Below, piece by piece: positions 11,292-20,313 of a stretch of DNA of 64,000 nucleotides. Every line of letters starts with the position of its first letter. Positions within the stretch are counted from its first letter, which is position 1. Made by a program: the position numbers and the translations under genes. The notes beneath the pieces were generated by a model. The model was given only the letters and a program-made list of their open reading frames with translations, was not told the DNA's origin and made no database searches. Source of the DNA: an uncultured Haliea sp. (GTDB lineage Bacteria > Pseudomonadota > Gammaproteobacteria > Pseudomonadales > Halieaceae); contig CAJXUQ010000012.1 in assembly GCA_913061145.1 (NCBI GenBank), positions 47,532-111,531 on the forward strand, read 5' to 3'.

Positions 11292-12805
11292 CCCAGTAGT
11301 TTCCTCAGTGGCAGCATCAGATCGCTGGCCAGCAGGCCGCGCTGCCCTGCAGAGGCCGCCATGTCCGCTGCTGCACCGTGTGCACAGGCCGCCAGCGCGG
11401 TGGCCGTCAAGGGACTGAGGCCCTGCGCCAGCAGCGCACCAATCACACCGCTGAGTACATCGCCCATGCCCCCCGACGCCATGCCGGGATTACCGTAATC
11501 CGCCAGCAACTGCTGCTGCCCGTCGACAATCAGGCTGCCGTTGCCCTTCAACAGCACAACCCCGCCGAGCCGCGTCTGCAACGCGCCCGACGCCGCAAAC
11601 CGGTCACCCTGCACCGCCGCCGTGGAACTGCCCAGCAGACGCGCGGCCTCTCCTGGATGCGGGGTGTAGACCCGATTATCGCGCAACAGCGCGGCTTCCC
11701 GCGGCAATTCCGCCAGCAGGTTCAGGGCGTCGGCATCAATGACCACTGGCTGCGGTGCCGCCAGCGCCACCTGCAGCAGTTGGCCGGACCAGCTGCTGCG
11801 ACCGAGGCCCGGCCCCAGCACAATAACATCCGCGCCGGCCAACAGCGGCTGCAGTTCCTGCCCTGAGCGCACCGCGCTGACCATCGCTTCCGGTGTGCGC
11901 GCGACGATTGCGGGCAGATGCTCTGGCCGCGTCGCCACCCGCACCAGACCTGCGCCGCAGCGCAGTGCAGCTTCTGCGGCCAGTGCCACCGCGCCGGGAA
12001 AGCCGTAATCGCCGCCGACCACCAGCACCGTGCCGTAATCGCCCTTGTGGCTGGCCGCAGGGCGCTGCGGCCATGCGCTGAGCAGGCGTTGCAGATCGAG
12101 GCGGCGCCAGGCAGGCACTAGCGACTGCACTGCCTCTGCGGGCACTGCGAGATCAGCGTACTCGAGCTGGCCCCTGCAATCGGGACCGTGCAGGGTGAAC
12201 AGACCGCGCTTGCGGGCAATGAAGGTGACCGTGAGGTCGGCGCGCACCGCCGTGCCGAGCACGCGCCCGGTGTCGGCGCAGAGCCCGGAGGGTATATCCA
12301 GCGCCACCACCGGCTGGCCTGCACTGTTCAAGGCGTCGATCGCGGCGGCAAAGGGCTCGCGAACATCGCCTCCCAGACCGGTGCCAAGCAGGGCGTCGAC
12401 CAGTACACTCTCGGCCTCCAGCGCATTGCCGGTAAACGGCGCCACGGGCACGCCATTGGCCAGCGCCTGCGCGCGGGCACGCAACGCGTCGCCGCGGATT
12501 TTCGCCGGGTCTCCCACCTGCAGCACCCGCACCGGTATATTGCGACGACGGGCCTGATCGGCAAGCAGATAGCCATCGCCGCCATTGTTCCCGGTGCCGC
12601 AGAGCACCTGCAGCAAGGCAGGCTGCGGCCAACGCAGCGAGAGTTGATGCAGGGCGGCAGCGGCGGCCCGGGACATGAGCACCGCGCCTTGAATGCCAGC
12701 GCGCTCGATGGCCCACTGATCCAGCGCGCGCGTCTCGCTGGCACTGTACAAACCTTCGTGCTCCGAGCCGCTGAAACCCTGCCTGACTGACGTCGCCAAA
12801 ACCAA
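11288..12805 (-). CDS. nnrD: bifunctional NAD(P)H-hydrate epimerase / ADP-dependent dehydratase
   Basis: This fusion repairs hydrated NADH and NADPH. The N-terminal half (about residues 15-220) is the YjeF_N epimerase with LCGTGNNGGDGYLLA and ALDIPSGLCADTG. The C-terminal half (about 240-505) is the ADP-dependent dehydratase with KGDYGTVLVVGGDYGFPGA, VIDADALNLL, TPHPGEAARL and the GNPGMASGGMGDVLSG phosphate-binding loop. The 505-residue length fits the full two-domain form. The 100-base gap upstream is divergent with queG. Confidence 0.94.
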   Translation of the reverse strand: MVLATSVRQGFSGSEHEGLYSASETRALDQWAIERAGIQGAVLMSRAAAAALHQLSLRWPQPALLQVLCGTGNNGGDGYLLADQARRRNIPVRVLQVGDPAKIRGDALRARAQALANGVPVAPFTGNALEAESVLVDALLGTGLGGDVREPFAAAIDALNSAGQPVVALDIPSGLCADTGRVLGTAVRADLTVTFIARKRGLFTLHGPDCRGQLEYADLAVPAEAVQSLVPAWRRLDLQRLLSAWPQRPAASHKGDYGTVLVVGGDYGFPGAVALAAEAALRCGAGLVRVATRPEHLPAIVARTPEAMVSAVRSGQELQPLLAGADVIVLGPGLGRSSWSGQLLQVALAAPQPVVIDADALNLLAELPREAALLRDNRVYTPHPGEAARLLGSSTAAVQGDRFAASGALQTRLGGVVLLKGNGSLIVDGQQQLLADYGNPGMASGGMGDVLSGVIGALLAQGLSPLTATALAACAHGAAADMAASAGQRGLLASDLMLPLRKLLG

Positions 12806-12905
12806 CCTCGCGCTGCTACACTGACGAGCCCAGGATACGCCCGCAAACCCGCGGATTATAGGCAGCTTTCCCTGCCCGGCCCAGCCCTATGCACAGCAAA
12901 GCCCG

Positions 12906-14054
12906 ATGGCACCGACACTGACTCCCCACCAGGAGAGCGCGCTGCGCCAGCGCATCGACACCTGGACCCGGGAGCTGGGGTTCAGTCAGTGGGCGGTGAG
13001 CGACATCGACCTCACTGCCCACGAGCCCTACCTGCAGAAGTGGCTGGATGCTGGCTATCACGGCAGCATGGAGTACATGGCGCGACACGGGCTGCGCCGC
13101 GCGCGGCCCGCGGAGCTGGTACCCGGCACCTGCCGAGTCATTACCGTGCGCATGGACTATCTCGCTGCAGACACCCGGCCGCTGCAGGTGCTTGCATCCA
13201 CGGAAAAGGCCTATATCTCACGCTACGCGCTGGGGCGGGACTACCACAAACTGGTGCGCAAGCGGCTCGCGCGGCTCGCGGAGCTCATAGAGGGCGCCGC
13301 GGCAGGGGGGCACTACCGCGCTTTCGTGGACAGTGCACCCGTGTTGGAGCGCGCGCTCGCAGAGCGCGCCGGCATGGGCTGGCTGGCGAAAAATACACTG
13401 TTGATCAACGAACGTGCAGGCTCCTGGTTCTTCCTCGGCGAAATCTACACCGACCTGCCCCTGAGCCCGGATCCGCCGCAGGCGAGCAAGCACTGCGGCA
13501 GCTGTACGGCCTGCCTCGACATCTGCCCGACCCGGGCATTTATCGCCCCATACACGCTGGATGCGCGCCGCTGTATCTCCTACCTGACCATCGAGCACCG
13601 CGGCAGCATCGACCCGGAGCTTCGCCCCCTCATGGGCAACCGGGTATTCGGCTGCGATGACTGCCAGCTGGTCTGCCCCTGGAACAAGTTCGCGCGGCAC
13701 AGCGAAGAGGCAGACTTCCAGCCGCGCCACGCGCTGCAGCACAGTGAACTGGTGGCACTGTTTCTCTGGGACGAGGCGACCTTCCTGGCACGGACGGAGG
13801 GCTCCGCGCTGCGCCGCATCGGACACGAACAGTGGCTGCGCAACCTGGCCGTGGGCCTGGGCAACGGCCCGGCGACGCCGCGCGCCATGGCGGCACTGGA
13901 ATCCCGCCTTGCACACCCTTCAGCGCTGGTACGTGAACATGTGCAGTGGGCGCTTGACATGCTCAGGGCGCGCGCAGGAAATGCTCCCGGTAGTAGCGCA
14001 GCTCGGCAACCGATTCACGAATATCGTCCAGCGCCTGGTGACTCCCCGCCTTGA
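12906..14054 (+). CDS. queG: epoxyqueuosine reductase
   Basis: QueG makes the last step of queuosine synthesis in tRNA, reducing epoxyqueuosine with cobalamin and two [4Fe-4S] clusters. The 382-residue protein has the DUF1730 cobalamin-binding N-terminus ([12 protein letters not shown]) and [13 protein letters not shown]. The clusters are bound by [13 protein letters not shown] and [13 protein letters not shown] at about residues 197-265. Its last 92 bases overlap the 3' end of the convergent orn gene, so the C-terminal tail is unusual in sequence. Confidence 0.95.
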   Translation: MAPTLTPHQESALRQRIDTWTRELGFSQWAVSDIDLTAHEPYLQKWLDAGYHGSMEYMARHGLRRARPAELVPGTCRVITVRMDYLAADTRPLQVLASTEKAYISRYALGRDYHKLVRKRLARLAELIEGAAAGGHYRAFVDSAPVLERALAERAGMGWLAKNTLLINERAGSWFFLGEIYTDLPLSPDPPQASKHCGSCTACLDICPTRAFIAPYTLDARRCISYLTIEHRGSIDPELRPLMGNRVFGCDDCQLVCPWNKFARHSEEADFQPRHALQHSELVALFLWDEATFLARTEGSALRRIGHEQWLRNLAVGLGNGPATPRAMAALESRLAHPSALVREHVQWALDMLRARAGNAPGSSAARQPIHEYRPAPGDSPP

Positions 14055-14508
14055 CCACCCCTGCTTCCAGCTCGGGCCGCCACAGGCGCATGAGTATTTT
14101 CAGGGTACTGACATCCAGATTGCGGTAGTGGAAAAAGGCTTCCAGCTGCGGCATGTACCGGGCCAGGAAGCGGCGATCCTGGCAGATGGTATTGCCGCAC
14201 ATGGGGGAGCTGCCGGGGGCGACCCACTCAGCGAGGAAGGCTAGGGTCGCAGCCTCCGCCGCGGCGGCATCAATGCGACTGTTGCGGACACGCTCCACGA
14301 GGCCGGAACGCGTGTGGTGGGTCGTGTTCCACTCGTCCATTTGCGCCAGCACGGAATCGGGCTGATGCACGGCGATCACAGGCCCCTCGGCAAGGGTGTG
14401 CAATGCACTGTCGGTGACAATCGTCGCCATCTCGATGATCACATCACGCTCCGGGTCCAGGCCGGTCATTTCCAGATCCACCCAGATCAGGTTCCCCTGC
14501 TGCTGCAT
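13963..14508 (-). CDS. orn: oligoribonuclease
   Basis: Orn degrades two- to five-base RNA pieces to mononucleotides and is often essential. I place the start at 14508 ([20 protein letters not shown]), giving 181 residues, the usual family length. The longer ORF in the track adds 54 cysteine- and tryptophan-rich residues that look non-coding. The DEDDh exonuclease residues are visible in VDLEMTGLD, the NSRID and [10 protein letters not shown] stretches, and [14 protein letters not shown]. Its 3' end overlaps queG tail to tail. Confidence 0.95.
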   Translation of the reverse strand: MQQQGNLIWVDLEMTGLDPERDVIIEMATIVTDSALHTLAEGPVIAVHQPDSVLAQMDEWNTTHHTRSGLVERVRNSRIDAAAAEAATLAFLAEWVAPGSSPMCGNTICQDRRFLARYMPQLEAFFHYRNLDVSTLKILMRLWRPELEAGVVKAGSHQALDDIRESVAELRYYREHFLRAP

Positions 14509-14594
14509 ACCCTCACACCCTGTTGTATTCCGCGCGGCCGGGCAGTGTAACAAATTGCCTGTACAGCGCCACGTCGGGCACCAATAATGCTGCC

Positions 14595-15611
14595 ATGAGC
14601 AAACGCAAACTGAGTCGTCAGCAAAGCTTCCGCATCCGCAGGATCCAGGAGGAGCGCACGGCGCGTGCACAGCGACGGGAAGCGAGGGCGGACGAAGCGC
14701 TCGGGGCAGGCGAGCTGGGGCCGGAGCAGAGCGGACTGGTGATCGCTCACTACGGCACCCAGGTGGACATCGAGGATGACACCGGGCACAGCCAGCGCTG
14801 CCACCTGCGCGCCAATCTGGATGGCCTGGTCACCGGAGATCGGGTGACCTGGTGCCCCGGTGACAGCACCGGCGTTGTGGTGGCGCGCGAACCGCGTCAC
14901 AGTGAACTGCGCCGACCCGATCCCTACGGCAAGCTGAAAGCCATCGCTGCCAATATCGACCAGATACTGGTGGTGATCGCGCCGCTGCCGGAGCCTCATG
15001 CGAACCTGATCGACCGCTATCTGGTAGCTGCCGAAGTTGTCGGCATTGAACCGGTGCTGGTGCTCAACAAATGTGACCTGCTGGCGGAAGACGCTGATCT
15101 GCGGGCGCGCCTGGCCGAACTGCTCGCCATCTACCCCACGCTGGGGTACCGGGTGCTGGAAGTCAGCAGCCAGAGCGGCAGCCTGGCCCAGCTTCGGGAA
15201 GCCCTGCAGGAGCGTGTCAGCGTGTTTGTTGGGCAATCAGGGGTTGGCAAGTCGTCTCTGGTCAACGCACTGCTGCCCGGGGTGGCGCTGCGGGTCGGCG
15301 AACTGTCGGCGCTGCGCCAGAAAGGCACCCACACCACGACCACCGCACAGTTGTTTCACCTGCCGGGCGGAGGCAGCCTGATCGACTCACCGGGCATTCG
15401 CGAATTCGGCCTGTGGCACATGCAACGTGAGCAGGTTGAATACGGTTTCCGGGAATTTCGCCCCCTGCTCGGGCACTGCCGCTTTCGCGATTGCTGCCAC
15501 AAACATGAGCCCGGCTGCGCGATTCTGGAAGCGGCGGCCAGCGGCGCGATCAGCCCTGTCCGACTGAACAGCTACCGGCACATTGTGGAGAGCCTCGATC
15601 AGCCCGCTTGA
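14595..15611 (+). CDS. rsgA: ribosome small subunit-dependent GTPase RsgA
   Basis: RsgA checks 30S subunit maturation and releases RbfA. I choose the ATG at 14595 ([20 protein letters not shown]), giving 338 residues, because the basic RsgA N-terminus begins there; the 24 residues before it in the ORF track have no family character. The protein has an OB fold, a circularly permuted G domain (LNKCDL before the P-loop [16 protein letters not shown], then [12 protein letters not shown]) and a C-terminal zinc motif ([14 protein letters not shown]). It is divergent from orn, as in E. coli, and overlaps psd at its 3' end. Confidence 0.95.
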   Translation: MSKRKLSRQQSFRIRRIQEERTARAQRREARADEALGAGELGPEQSGLVIAHYGTQVDIEDDTGHSQRCHLRANLDGLVTGDRVTWCPGDSTGVVVAREPRHSELRRPDPYGKLKAIAANIDQILVVIAPLPEPHANLIDRYLVAAEVVGIEPVLVLNKCDLLAEDADLRARLAELLAIYPTLGYRVLEVSSQSGSLAQLREALQERVSVFVGQSGVGKSSLVNALLPGVALRVGELSALRQKGTHTTTTAQLFHLPGGGSLIDSPGIREFGLWHMQREQVEYGFREFRPLLGHCRFRDCCHKHEPGCAILEAAASGAISPVRLNSYRHIVESLDQPA

Positions 15612-16471
15612 CCGGCTTCGCCCTGCGACAGGCTGCCCAGCGCCTGGCCAAGCCGGGTGACACCGCCCGCCTGCAGCGCAGGGTCCCACTCCACGGCGCC
15701 CTCCGGGAACAGGAGGATGACTGTTGAGCCCAGTTTGAAGCGCCCCATCTCCTCGCCTTGTGCAAGCCGCACCGGCGCCGGCAGGCTGCGGTAGTCGCGA
15801 TCGCGCACAGCGCGCGGTGGCGGCGCCACCTGGCCCTCCCACACGGTATCGATACCGGCCACGATCATGGCGCCCACCAGCACCAGCGCCATCGGCCCGG
15901 CGGGCGTATCGAAATAGCAGATCAGTCGTTCATTGCGGGCGAACAGTCGGTCAACGCCCTCAGCCGTCGTGCCGTTGACCGAAAACAGCTTCCCCGGCAC
16001 GTAGCGGGTCGCCACCAGCTCACCCTCAATGGGCATGTGTACGCGGTGATAATCGCGGGGGGACAGATAGATAGTGGCAAAGTGCCCGTTGCGAAACTGT
16101 GCCGCGCGCGCCTCGTCCCCGCCCAGCAGCGCCCAGGTGGAATACCGTCGGCCCTTGGCCTGCAGCAGGCTGTGTTCCTCTATGCGCCCGATCTGGCTCA
16201 CAGCGCCATCGGCCGGGCACACCAGGCCGGCACCCGCCAGAGGCCGCACCCCAGGACGCAGCGGGCGGGTAAAAAAAGCGTTGAAATTGGCGTAGGCCTC
16301 CGGATAGCGCTCCTCAGCCTCGTTCATGTCCACGCCAAACGCGCGAACAAACGCGGCGATCATCCCGTTTTTCAACCAACGCGGGTGACGCAGTTCGGCC
16401 AGCCAGCCTACCAGGCGGGAGAGCGCGTGCTGTGGAACCAGGTACTGCAGCAGAATGAAAACAGCGTTCAT
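15599..16471 (-). CDS. psd: phosphatidylserine decarboxylase proenzyme
   Basis: Psd makes phosphatidylethanolamine at the inner membrane. The 290-residue proenzyme carries the self-cleavage motif LGST in GRFKLGSTVILLFP near residue 250, where the serine becomes the pyruvoyl group. Other family landmarks are YLSPRDYHRVHMPIEG and FSVNGTTA. It is convergent with rsgA with a 13-base overlap of 3' ends. The orn-rsgA-psd neighbourhood is conserved in gammaproteobacteria. Confidence 0.95.
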   Translation of the reverse strand: MNAVFILLQYLVPQHALSRLVGWLAELRHPRWLKNGMIAAFVRAFGVDMNEAEERYPEAYANFNAFFTRPLRPGVRPLAGAGLVCPADGAVSQIGRIEEHSLLQAKGRRYSTWALLGGDEARAAQFRNGHFATIYLSPRDYHRVHMPIEGELVATRYVPGKLFSVNGTTAEGVDRLFARNERLICYFDTPAGPMALVLVGAMIVAGIDTVWEGQVAPPPRAVRDRDYRSLPAPVRLAQGEEMGRFKLGSTVILLFPEGAVEWDPALQAGGVTRLGQALGSLSQGEAGQAG

Positions 16472-16534
16472 AGGCTATGAATTCCGGGATTGGGTACGGG
16501 GCGCCGCTTGCGCGCAGCGCCCTGTACCTTAGCA

Positions 16535-16558
16535 GAAAAGCGCCAGCGGAGCAGCGCT
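16535..16558 (-). terminator. weak hairpin terminator candidate after the PhoH-like gene
   Basis: On the minus strand AGCGC and GCGCT flank a ten-base loop, followed by a short T-rich stretch (TTTTC). The stem begins inside the stop codon of the PhoH-like gene. The T-run is short, so this is only a candidate. Confidence 0.3.
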
Positions 16559-17993
16559 ACAGCTGCTCCTCGGCGAACGCTGCCAGCCGGGAACGCACAA
16601 TGCCGTTTACGTGCATGATGCCCGCATGGGGGTATGCCTTGGTTTTCTCCACCAGGTAGGTCAGTCCGGAGGTTAACGGCGATATGTATTTGTTGTCGAT
16701 CTGCGCCAGGTTCCCCAGCACCACGATCTTGGAGTCTGCTCCCACCCGGCTGATTACCGACTTCAACTGAAACTGGCTGAGACCCTGGGCTTCGTCAATG
16801 ATGATGTAGGCGTTGTTGAAGGAGCGGCCACGCATGAAATTCAGCGATTTGAACTGGATGTTGGCGCGCTCTTTCACATAGGCGATGCTGCCGTGGCAGG
16901 ATTCGTCCGTACCGTGCAGGATCTCCAGATTGTCATCGAAGGCCGCCAGCCAGGGCGCCATCTTTTCCTCTTCGGTACCCGGCAGGAAACCGATATCCTC
17001 GGCGATGGGTGGCGTTGAGCGCGCTACGATCAGCTTGCTGAACCGCTTTTGCTCGAGGATCGCGTGCAGACCATAGGCCAGTGCCAGCAGCGTCTTGCCC
17101 GAGCCGGCCGGGCCAGTCATCACCGTCATGTCGACGTTGTCGTTCTCCAGTAACGACATCGCCATCGCCTGCTCGAGATTGCGCGGCGCCAATCCCCAGA
17201 AGCGCCGGTGCATCAACTTGTCGCGGCTGTCGCAGTGCAGATACACGTACTCACTGTCGATACGCTTGACGAACGCGATGAACGCCTGGTCGTCGTAGAG
17301 GAACATATTCGGGTAGACATCGGGCAGGGACCGGCGCGGAATACGGTGCAGCGTGCAATCGCCTTCGCGCAGGGTATCCACCTCGGAGATATCCGACCAG
17401 AAATCACCCTGGATGTGTTCATAGCCGCGCGCCAGCAGGTCGATATCATCCAGCACCCGGTCGCGGCGATAGTCCTCCACATGTACAAGGCCGGACCCCT
17501 TGGCCTTGATGCGCATGTTGATGTCCTTGGTGACCAGGCAAACGAAAGCCGCCGGGTTTTCCGCCTGCAGCCGCAAGGCCACATTGATAATGCGGTTATC
17601 GTTGGCCTGATCCTGGGTCACATCCAGGTAAGGCACATCACTGGCATCGCTGAGCAGTTGGTCGGGGTAGATGGCCAATGTACCCGGCACACCGTCCATG
17701 TTGCTGCCGGGGATCGGCACCCCTGCCTGGATGGCCTGCGGTGACGCGGTATCGACGACCTTGTCGATCATCTGGATCGCGATACGCGCCTCGCGGCTCA
17801 CCGTTTTCTCATGGCGGTCCTTGATGTGATCAAGCTCCTCCAGCACCGTCATGGGAATGACCACGTGGTGCTCATTGAAGGCGGTTACCGCCGTGGGATC
17901 GTGCAGCAGGACGTTGGTGTCCAACACGTAGGTTTTCTTGACGACGGCCTTGAGTGGGGTTTTTTCGACGCGCAGGGGTGAGCCTGAGTCCAT
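16557..17993 (-). CDS. PhoH family protein with N-terminal PIN domain
   Basis: The 478-residue protein joins a PIN ribonuclease-like domain (KKTYVLDTNVLLHDPTAVTAF, with conserved acidic residues continuing to about residue 160) to a PhoH ATPase domain. That domain has P-loop MTGPAGSGKTLLALAYGL near residue 290 and Walker B IIIDEAQGLSQFQLK. The pairing occurs in PhoH2-like proteins linked to RNA unwinding and cleavage; the exact role here is unknown. A strong promoter lies about 150 bases upstream on the same strand. Confidence 0.9.
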   Translation of the reverse strand: MDSGSPLRVEKTPLKAVVKKTYVLDTNVLLHDPTAVTAFNEHHVVIPMTVLEELDHIKDRHEKTVSREARIAIQMIDKVVDTASPQAIQAGVPIPGSNMDGVPGTLAIYPDQLLSDASDVPYLDVTQDQANDNRIINVALRLQAENPAAFVCLVTKDINMRIKAKGSGLVHVEDYRRDRVLDDIDLLARGYEHIQGDFWSDISEVDTLREGDCTLHRIPRRSLPDVYPNMFLYDDQAFIAFVKRIDSEYVYLHCDSRDKLMHRRFWGLAPRNLEQAMAMSLLENDNVDMTVMTGPAGSGKTLLALAYGLHAILEQKRFSKLIVARSTPPIAEDIGFLPGTEEEKMAPWLAAFDDNLEILHGTDESCHGSIAYVKERANIQFKSLNFMRGRSFNNAYIIIDEAQGLSQFQLKSVISRVGADSKIVVLGNLAQIDNKYISPLTSGLTYLVEKTKAYPHAGIMHVNGIVRSRLAAFAEEQL

Positions 17994-18145
17994 AGTGACA
18001 TCCTCATGGGTGGGCGTTCAGAACTGGGGGGCAAGTGGTGTGCGGAGCGTACTGCCGGCTTCCGGAGCCGGGGTGGGGATGAGCGAAAACAACCGGGTTG
18101 TCTCAAATGCGCTTCCTGGTAACAGCGAAACCAAAGCGTGCCTTG

Positions 18146-18174
18146 ATTACAAACCCTGCGCCCCACAATGTCAA
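18146..18174 (-). promoter_or_regulatory. sigma70-type promoter for the PhoH-like gene
   Basis: On the minus strand a perfect TTGACA is followed after 17 bases by TGTAAT (five of six consensus bases). This would start transcription about 145 bases before the ATG of the PIN-PhoH gene, leaving a long leader. Confidence 0.6.
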
Positions 18175-18187
18175 CGCCCGGGGAATC

Positions 18188-18216
18188 CTGACAGCACCGC
18201 CGTTTTCGGCTAGGAT
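18188..18216 (+). promoter_or_regulatory. candidate promoter for RNase II gene
   Basis: CTGACA is followed after 17 bases by TAGGAT, ending about 43 bases before the rnb start. It lies back to back with the stronger promoter of the PhoH-like gene in the same 265-base gap. Confidence 0.45.
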
Positions 18217-18258
18217 AGCCAGCTTGTTCAGCCACCAGCCAAAGACTCGATTGCCGCG

Positions 18259-20250
18259 ATGCTCAACCCGGACTCTCTCGCCCAGCTCAAGGGCCTCAAA
18301 TCCCAGATGGAGGCCGAGAAAGAGCGCGCCGACGCGGTGATCAAGGGCACCCAGTCCCGCTACGGCTTTGCCGTGCTCGCTGACGGCCGGGAGATCTTTG
18401 TGCCACCGGACGAGATGCTGAAAGCGTTCCCGGACGACCGCGTTCGCGTCTGCGTGCGCCCTTCGGGCGACAACAAGCTGATTGCCGATATCGAAAAGCT
18501 GATCGACAGTCCGCTGGGCGACTTCAGCGGCCGCTGTGTGCGCAAGGGCAAGGCGCTGTTCGTGCAGCCGGACCTGCCCCAGCTGAAACGCTGGCTGTTC
18601 ATACCGCCACACGCCCGCAACGGTGTGCGTGAGGGCGACTATCTGCGCTGCGCGATACTCCGCCACCCCATCCGTGACGGCAAGCCACAGGCCAAGGTGT
18701 TGCAGGTGCTGGGTAACGACAACACACCCGGCATCGAGAACCTCTACAGTATTGCGAAGTACCGGCTTGCCGCCGGCTGGAGTCCACCGGCCCTGCGCGA
18801 CATGGAAAAGCGGCTCGCTGAAGCTCGGCCACTGGACGATGAGCGGCGCAGGGACCTCACGGACCTGGAATTCGTCTCGATTGATGCCGCCAAGACGCAG
18901 GATATCGACGACGCGTTGTACGCCGACATCAGCAGCGACGGCTGGACGCTGTATGTAGCGATCGCCGACCCCAGTGCCTGGGTGCCCGCCGACTCCAGCC
19001 TGCGTCAGGACATTGCGGCACGCGGCACCACTGTGTATTTCCACGGCGATGTACTGCCCATGCTGCCCGAGCAGATGGCCCAGGACACCTGCGCGCTGTC
19101 CGAGGGGAATGATCGCGCGGCCCTGGTCTGCAAGATTTCCGTCAGTGACAGCGGCCGCGTCGGTGCCTTCGAGTTCATTGAAGCCACTGTACGCTCACGG
19201 GCCAAACTGTCCTACTTCGCCGTGGATCGCTACCTCAACGGTCACGGCGACGACCTCATGAGCCACGCCACACCGCTGGAGGCGCTCTATCAGGTGTACC
19301 GCGCGCTGCGTGCCCAGCGCGAGGCCGAAGAGCTGGTAATGGAAGATCGCCGCGAGTATCGCTGGATCCTCAACGACCAGAAGCAGATTGAGACGATTGA
19401 GCCCCACGAGAAGCTGCTGTCGCAGAAGCTGGTTGAAGAGTGCATGATCGCCGCCAACCGCTGTGCCGCGCGCTTTCTTGCCGAACATGATGGCAGTGGC
19501 CCGTTTGTCACCCACCCGGGCTTTCGCAGCGACCGCCTCGAGGAATGCCGTAAATTCCTTGCCCTGCACGCACCGGAGGTCGCCGATATCGACCCGACCT
19601 CGCGCGAGGGATACCGCGACATCATGCGGCGCCTCGCCGCCAGCGAGAACCAGCTACCACTGCGGGCCATGATCAACCGCCTGTTGACCCGTGCGGAGCT
19701 ATCAACCCGCGCCGGGCTGCACATGGGCATGGCCCTGGAGTGTTACACCAACTGCACCTCGCCTCTGCGCAAGTACGTTGATTACCTCGTGCACCTGCAG
19801 ATCAAGGCTGTGTTGCGCGGTGAGCCGGCACAGCTGGTCAGTGCTGCGGAATTAACCGCGCTGAAGGAGCGCCTGGGTAACGTGCGCGCCGCGACGCAGG
19901 AGGCCGAACGGTGGCTGGCCAGCAGATACCTGGCACGGATCGCCGGTGAAAGGACCGACGGCTTCAGTGGACGCATTGTGCACATCAACAGCTCCGGCAT
20001 GAGCGTGCGCCTGCTGGACTGCGGCCTGGAGGGGTTTGTCGACCTGCGCAAGGATCCCGAGAAATTCAGCTACGACAAGTGGACAGCGAGCCTGACCAGC
20101 ACCACACGGCGCTTTCACCTCGAGCAGACGATTGACGTGGATTACCTGGGCTGCGACAGCGAGAATGGCTACCAGACACTGTTTGCAGTGCGGCCGGGCA
20201 GTGGCCTGAAGCCGCCGAAGGAGCCAGCGACCAGTTCCCCTGCCAACTAG
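18259..20250 (+). CDS. rnb: VacB/RNase II family 3'-5' exoribonuclease
   Basis: The enzyme degrades single-stranded RNA from the 3' end. The 663-residue protein has N-terminal cold-shock-like domains and the RNB catalytic domain. Its active-site acidic cluster is AKTQDIDDALYAD near residue 212, followed by YVAIADPSAWV. The family segments HPGFRS and YTNCTSPLRKYVDYLVH are present, and a C-terminal S1 domain ends the protein. Length and the single S1 fit RNase II better than RNase R. No strong ribosome-binding site is seen before the ATG. Confidence 0.9.
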   Translation: MLNPDSLAQLKGLKSQMEAEKERADAVIKGTQSRYGFAVLADGREIFVPPDEMLKAFPDDRVRVCVRPSGDNKLIADIEKLIDSPLGDFSGRCVRKGKALFVQPDLPQLKRWLFIPPHARNGVREGDYLRCAILRHPIRDGKPQAKVLQVLGNDNTPGIENLYSIAKYRLAAGWSPPALRDMEKRLAEARPLDDERRRDLTDLEFVSIDAAKTQDIDDALYADISSDGWTLYVAIADPSAWVPADSSLRQDIAARGTTVYFHGDVLPMLPEQMAQDTCALSEGNDRAALVCKISVSDSGRVGAFEFIEATVRSRAKLSYFAVDRYLNGHGDDLMSHATPLEALYQVYRALRAQREAEELVMEDRREYRWILNDQKQIETIEPHEKLLSQKLVEECMIAANRCAARFLAEHDGSGPFVTHPGFRSDRLEECRKFLALHAPEVADIDPTSREGYRDIMRRLAASENQLPLRAMINRLLTRAELSTRAGLHMGMALECYTNCTSPLRKYVDYLVHLQIKAVLRGEPAQLVSAAELTALKERLGNVRAATQEAERWLASRYLARIAGERTDGFSGRIVHINSSGMSVRLLDCGLEGFVDLRKDPEKFSYDKWTASLTSTTRRFHLEQTIDVDYLGCDSENGYQTLFAVRPGSGLKPPKEPATSSPAN

Positions 20251-20258
20251 TCGCGTCC

Positions 20259-20313
20259 CTGGCCAGGCACCTCTGGCCGGGCGCCCCTGGCCGGGCGCCC
20301 CTGGCCGGGCGCC
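20259..20313. repeat. 14-base GC tandem repeat between rnb and asnS
   Basis: The unit CTGGCCGGGCGCCC occurs three times in tandem, the last copy one base short, with a diverged fourth copy (CTGGCCAGGCACCT) at the left. It fills nearly the whole convergent gap and abuts the asnS stop codon. Each unit contains palindromic GGCGCC or GGCC cores, so RNA from either strand could fold. Confidence 0.85.

Noticed and set aside
14509-14670. 54-residue N-terminal extension of orn
   Set aside because: Cysteine- and tryptophan-rich with no homology character, and it overlaps the divergent rsgA leader; the family start is at 14508.
20259-20313. Possible CRISPR-like repeat array
   Set aside because: Units are directly tandem with no spacers and no cas genes are present.
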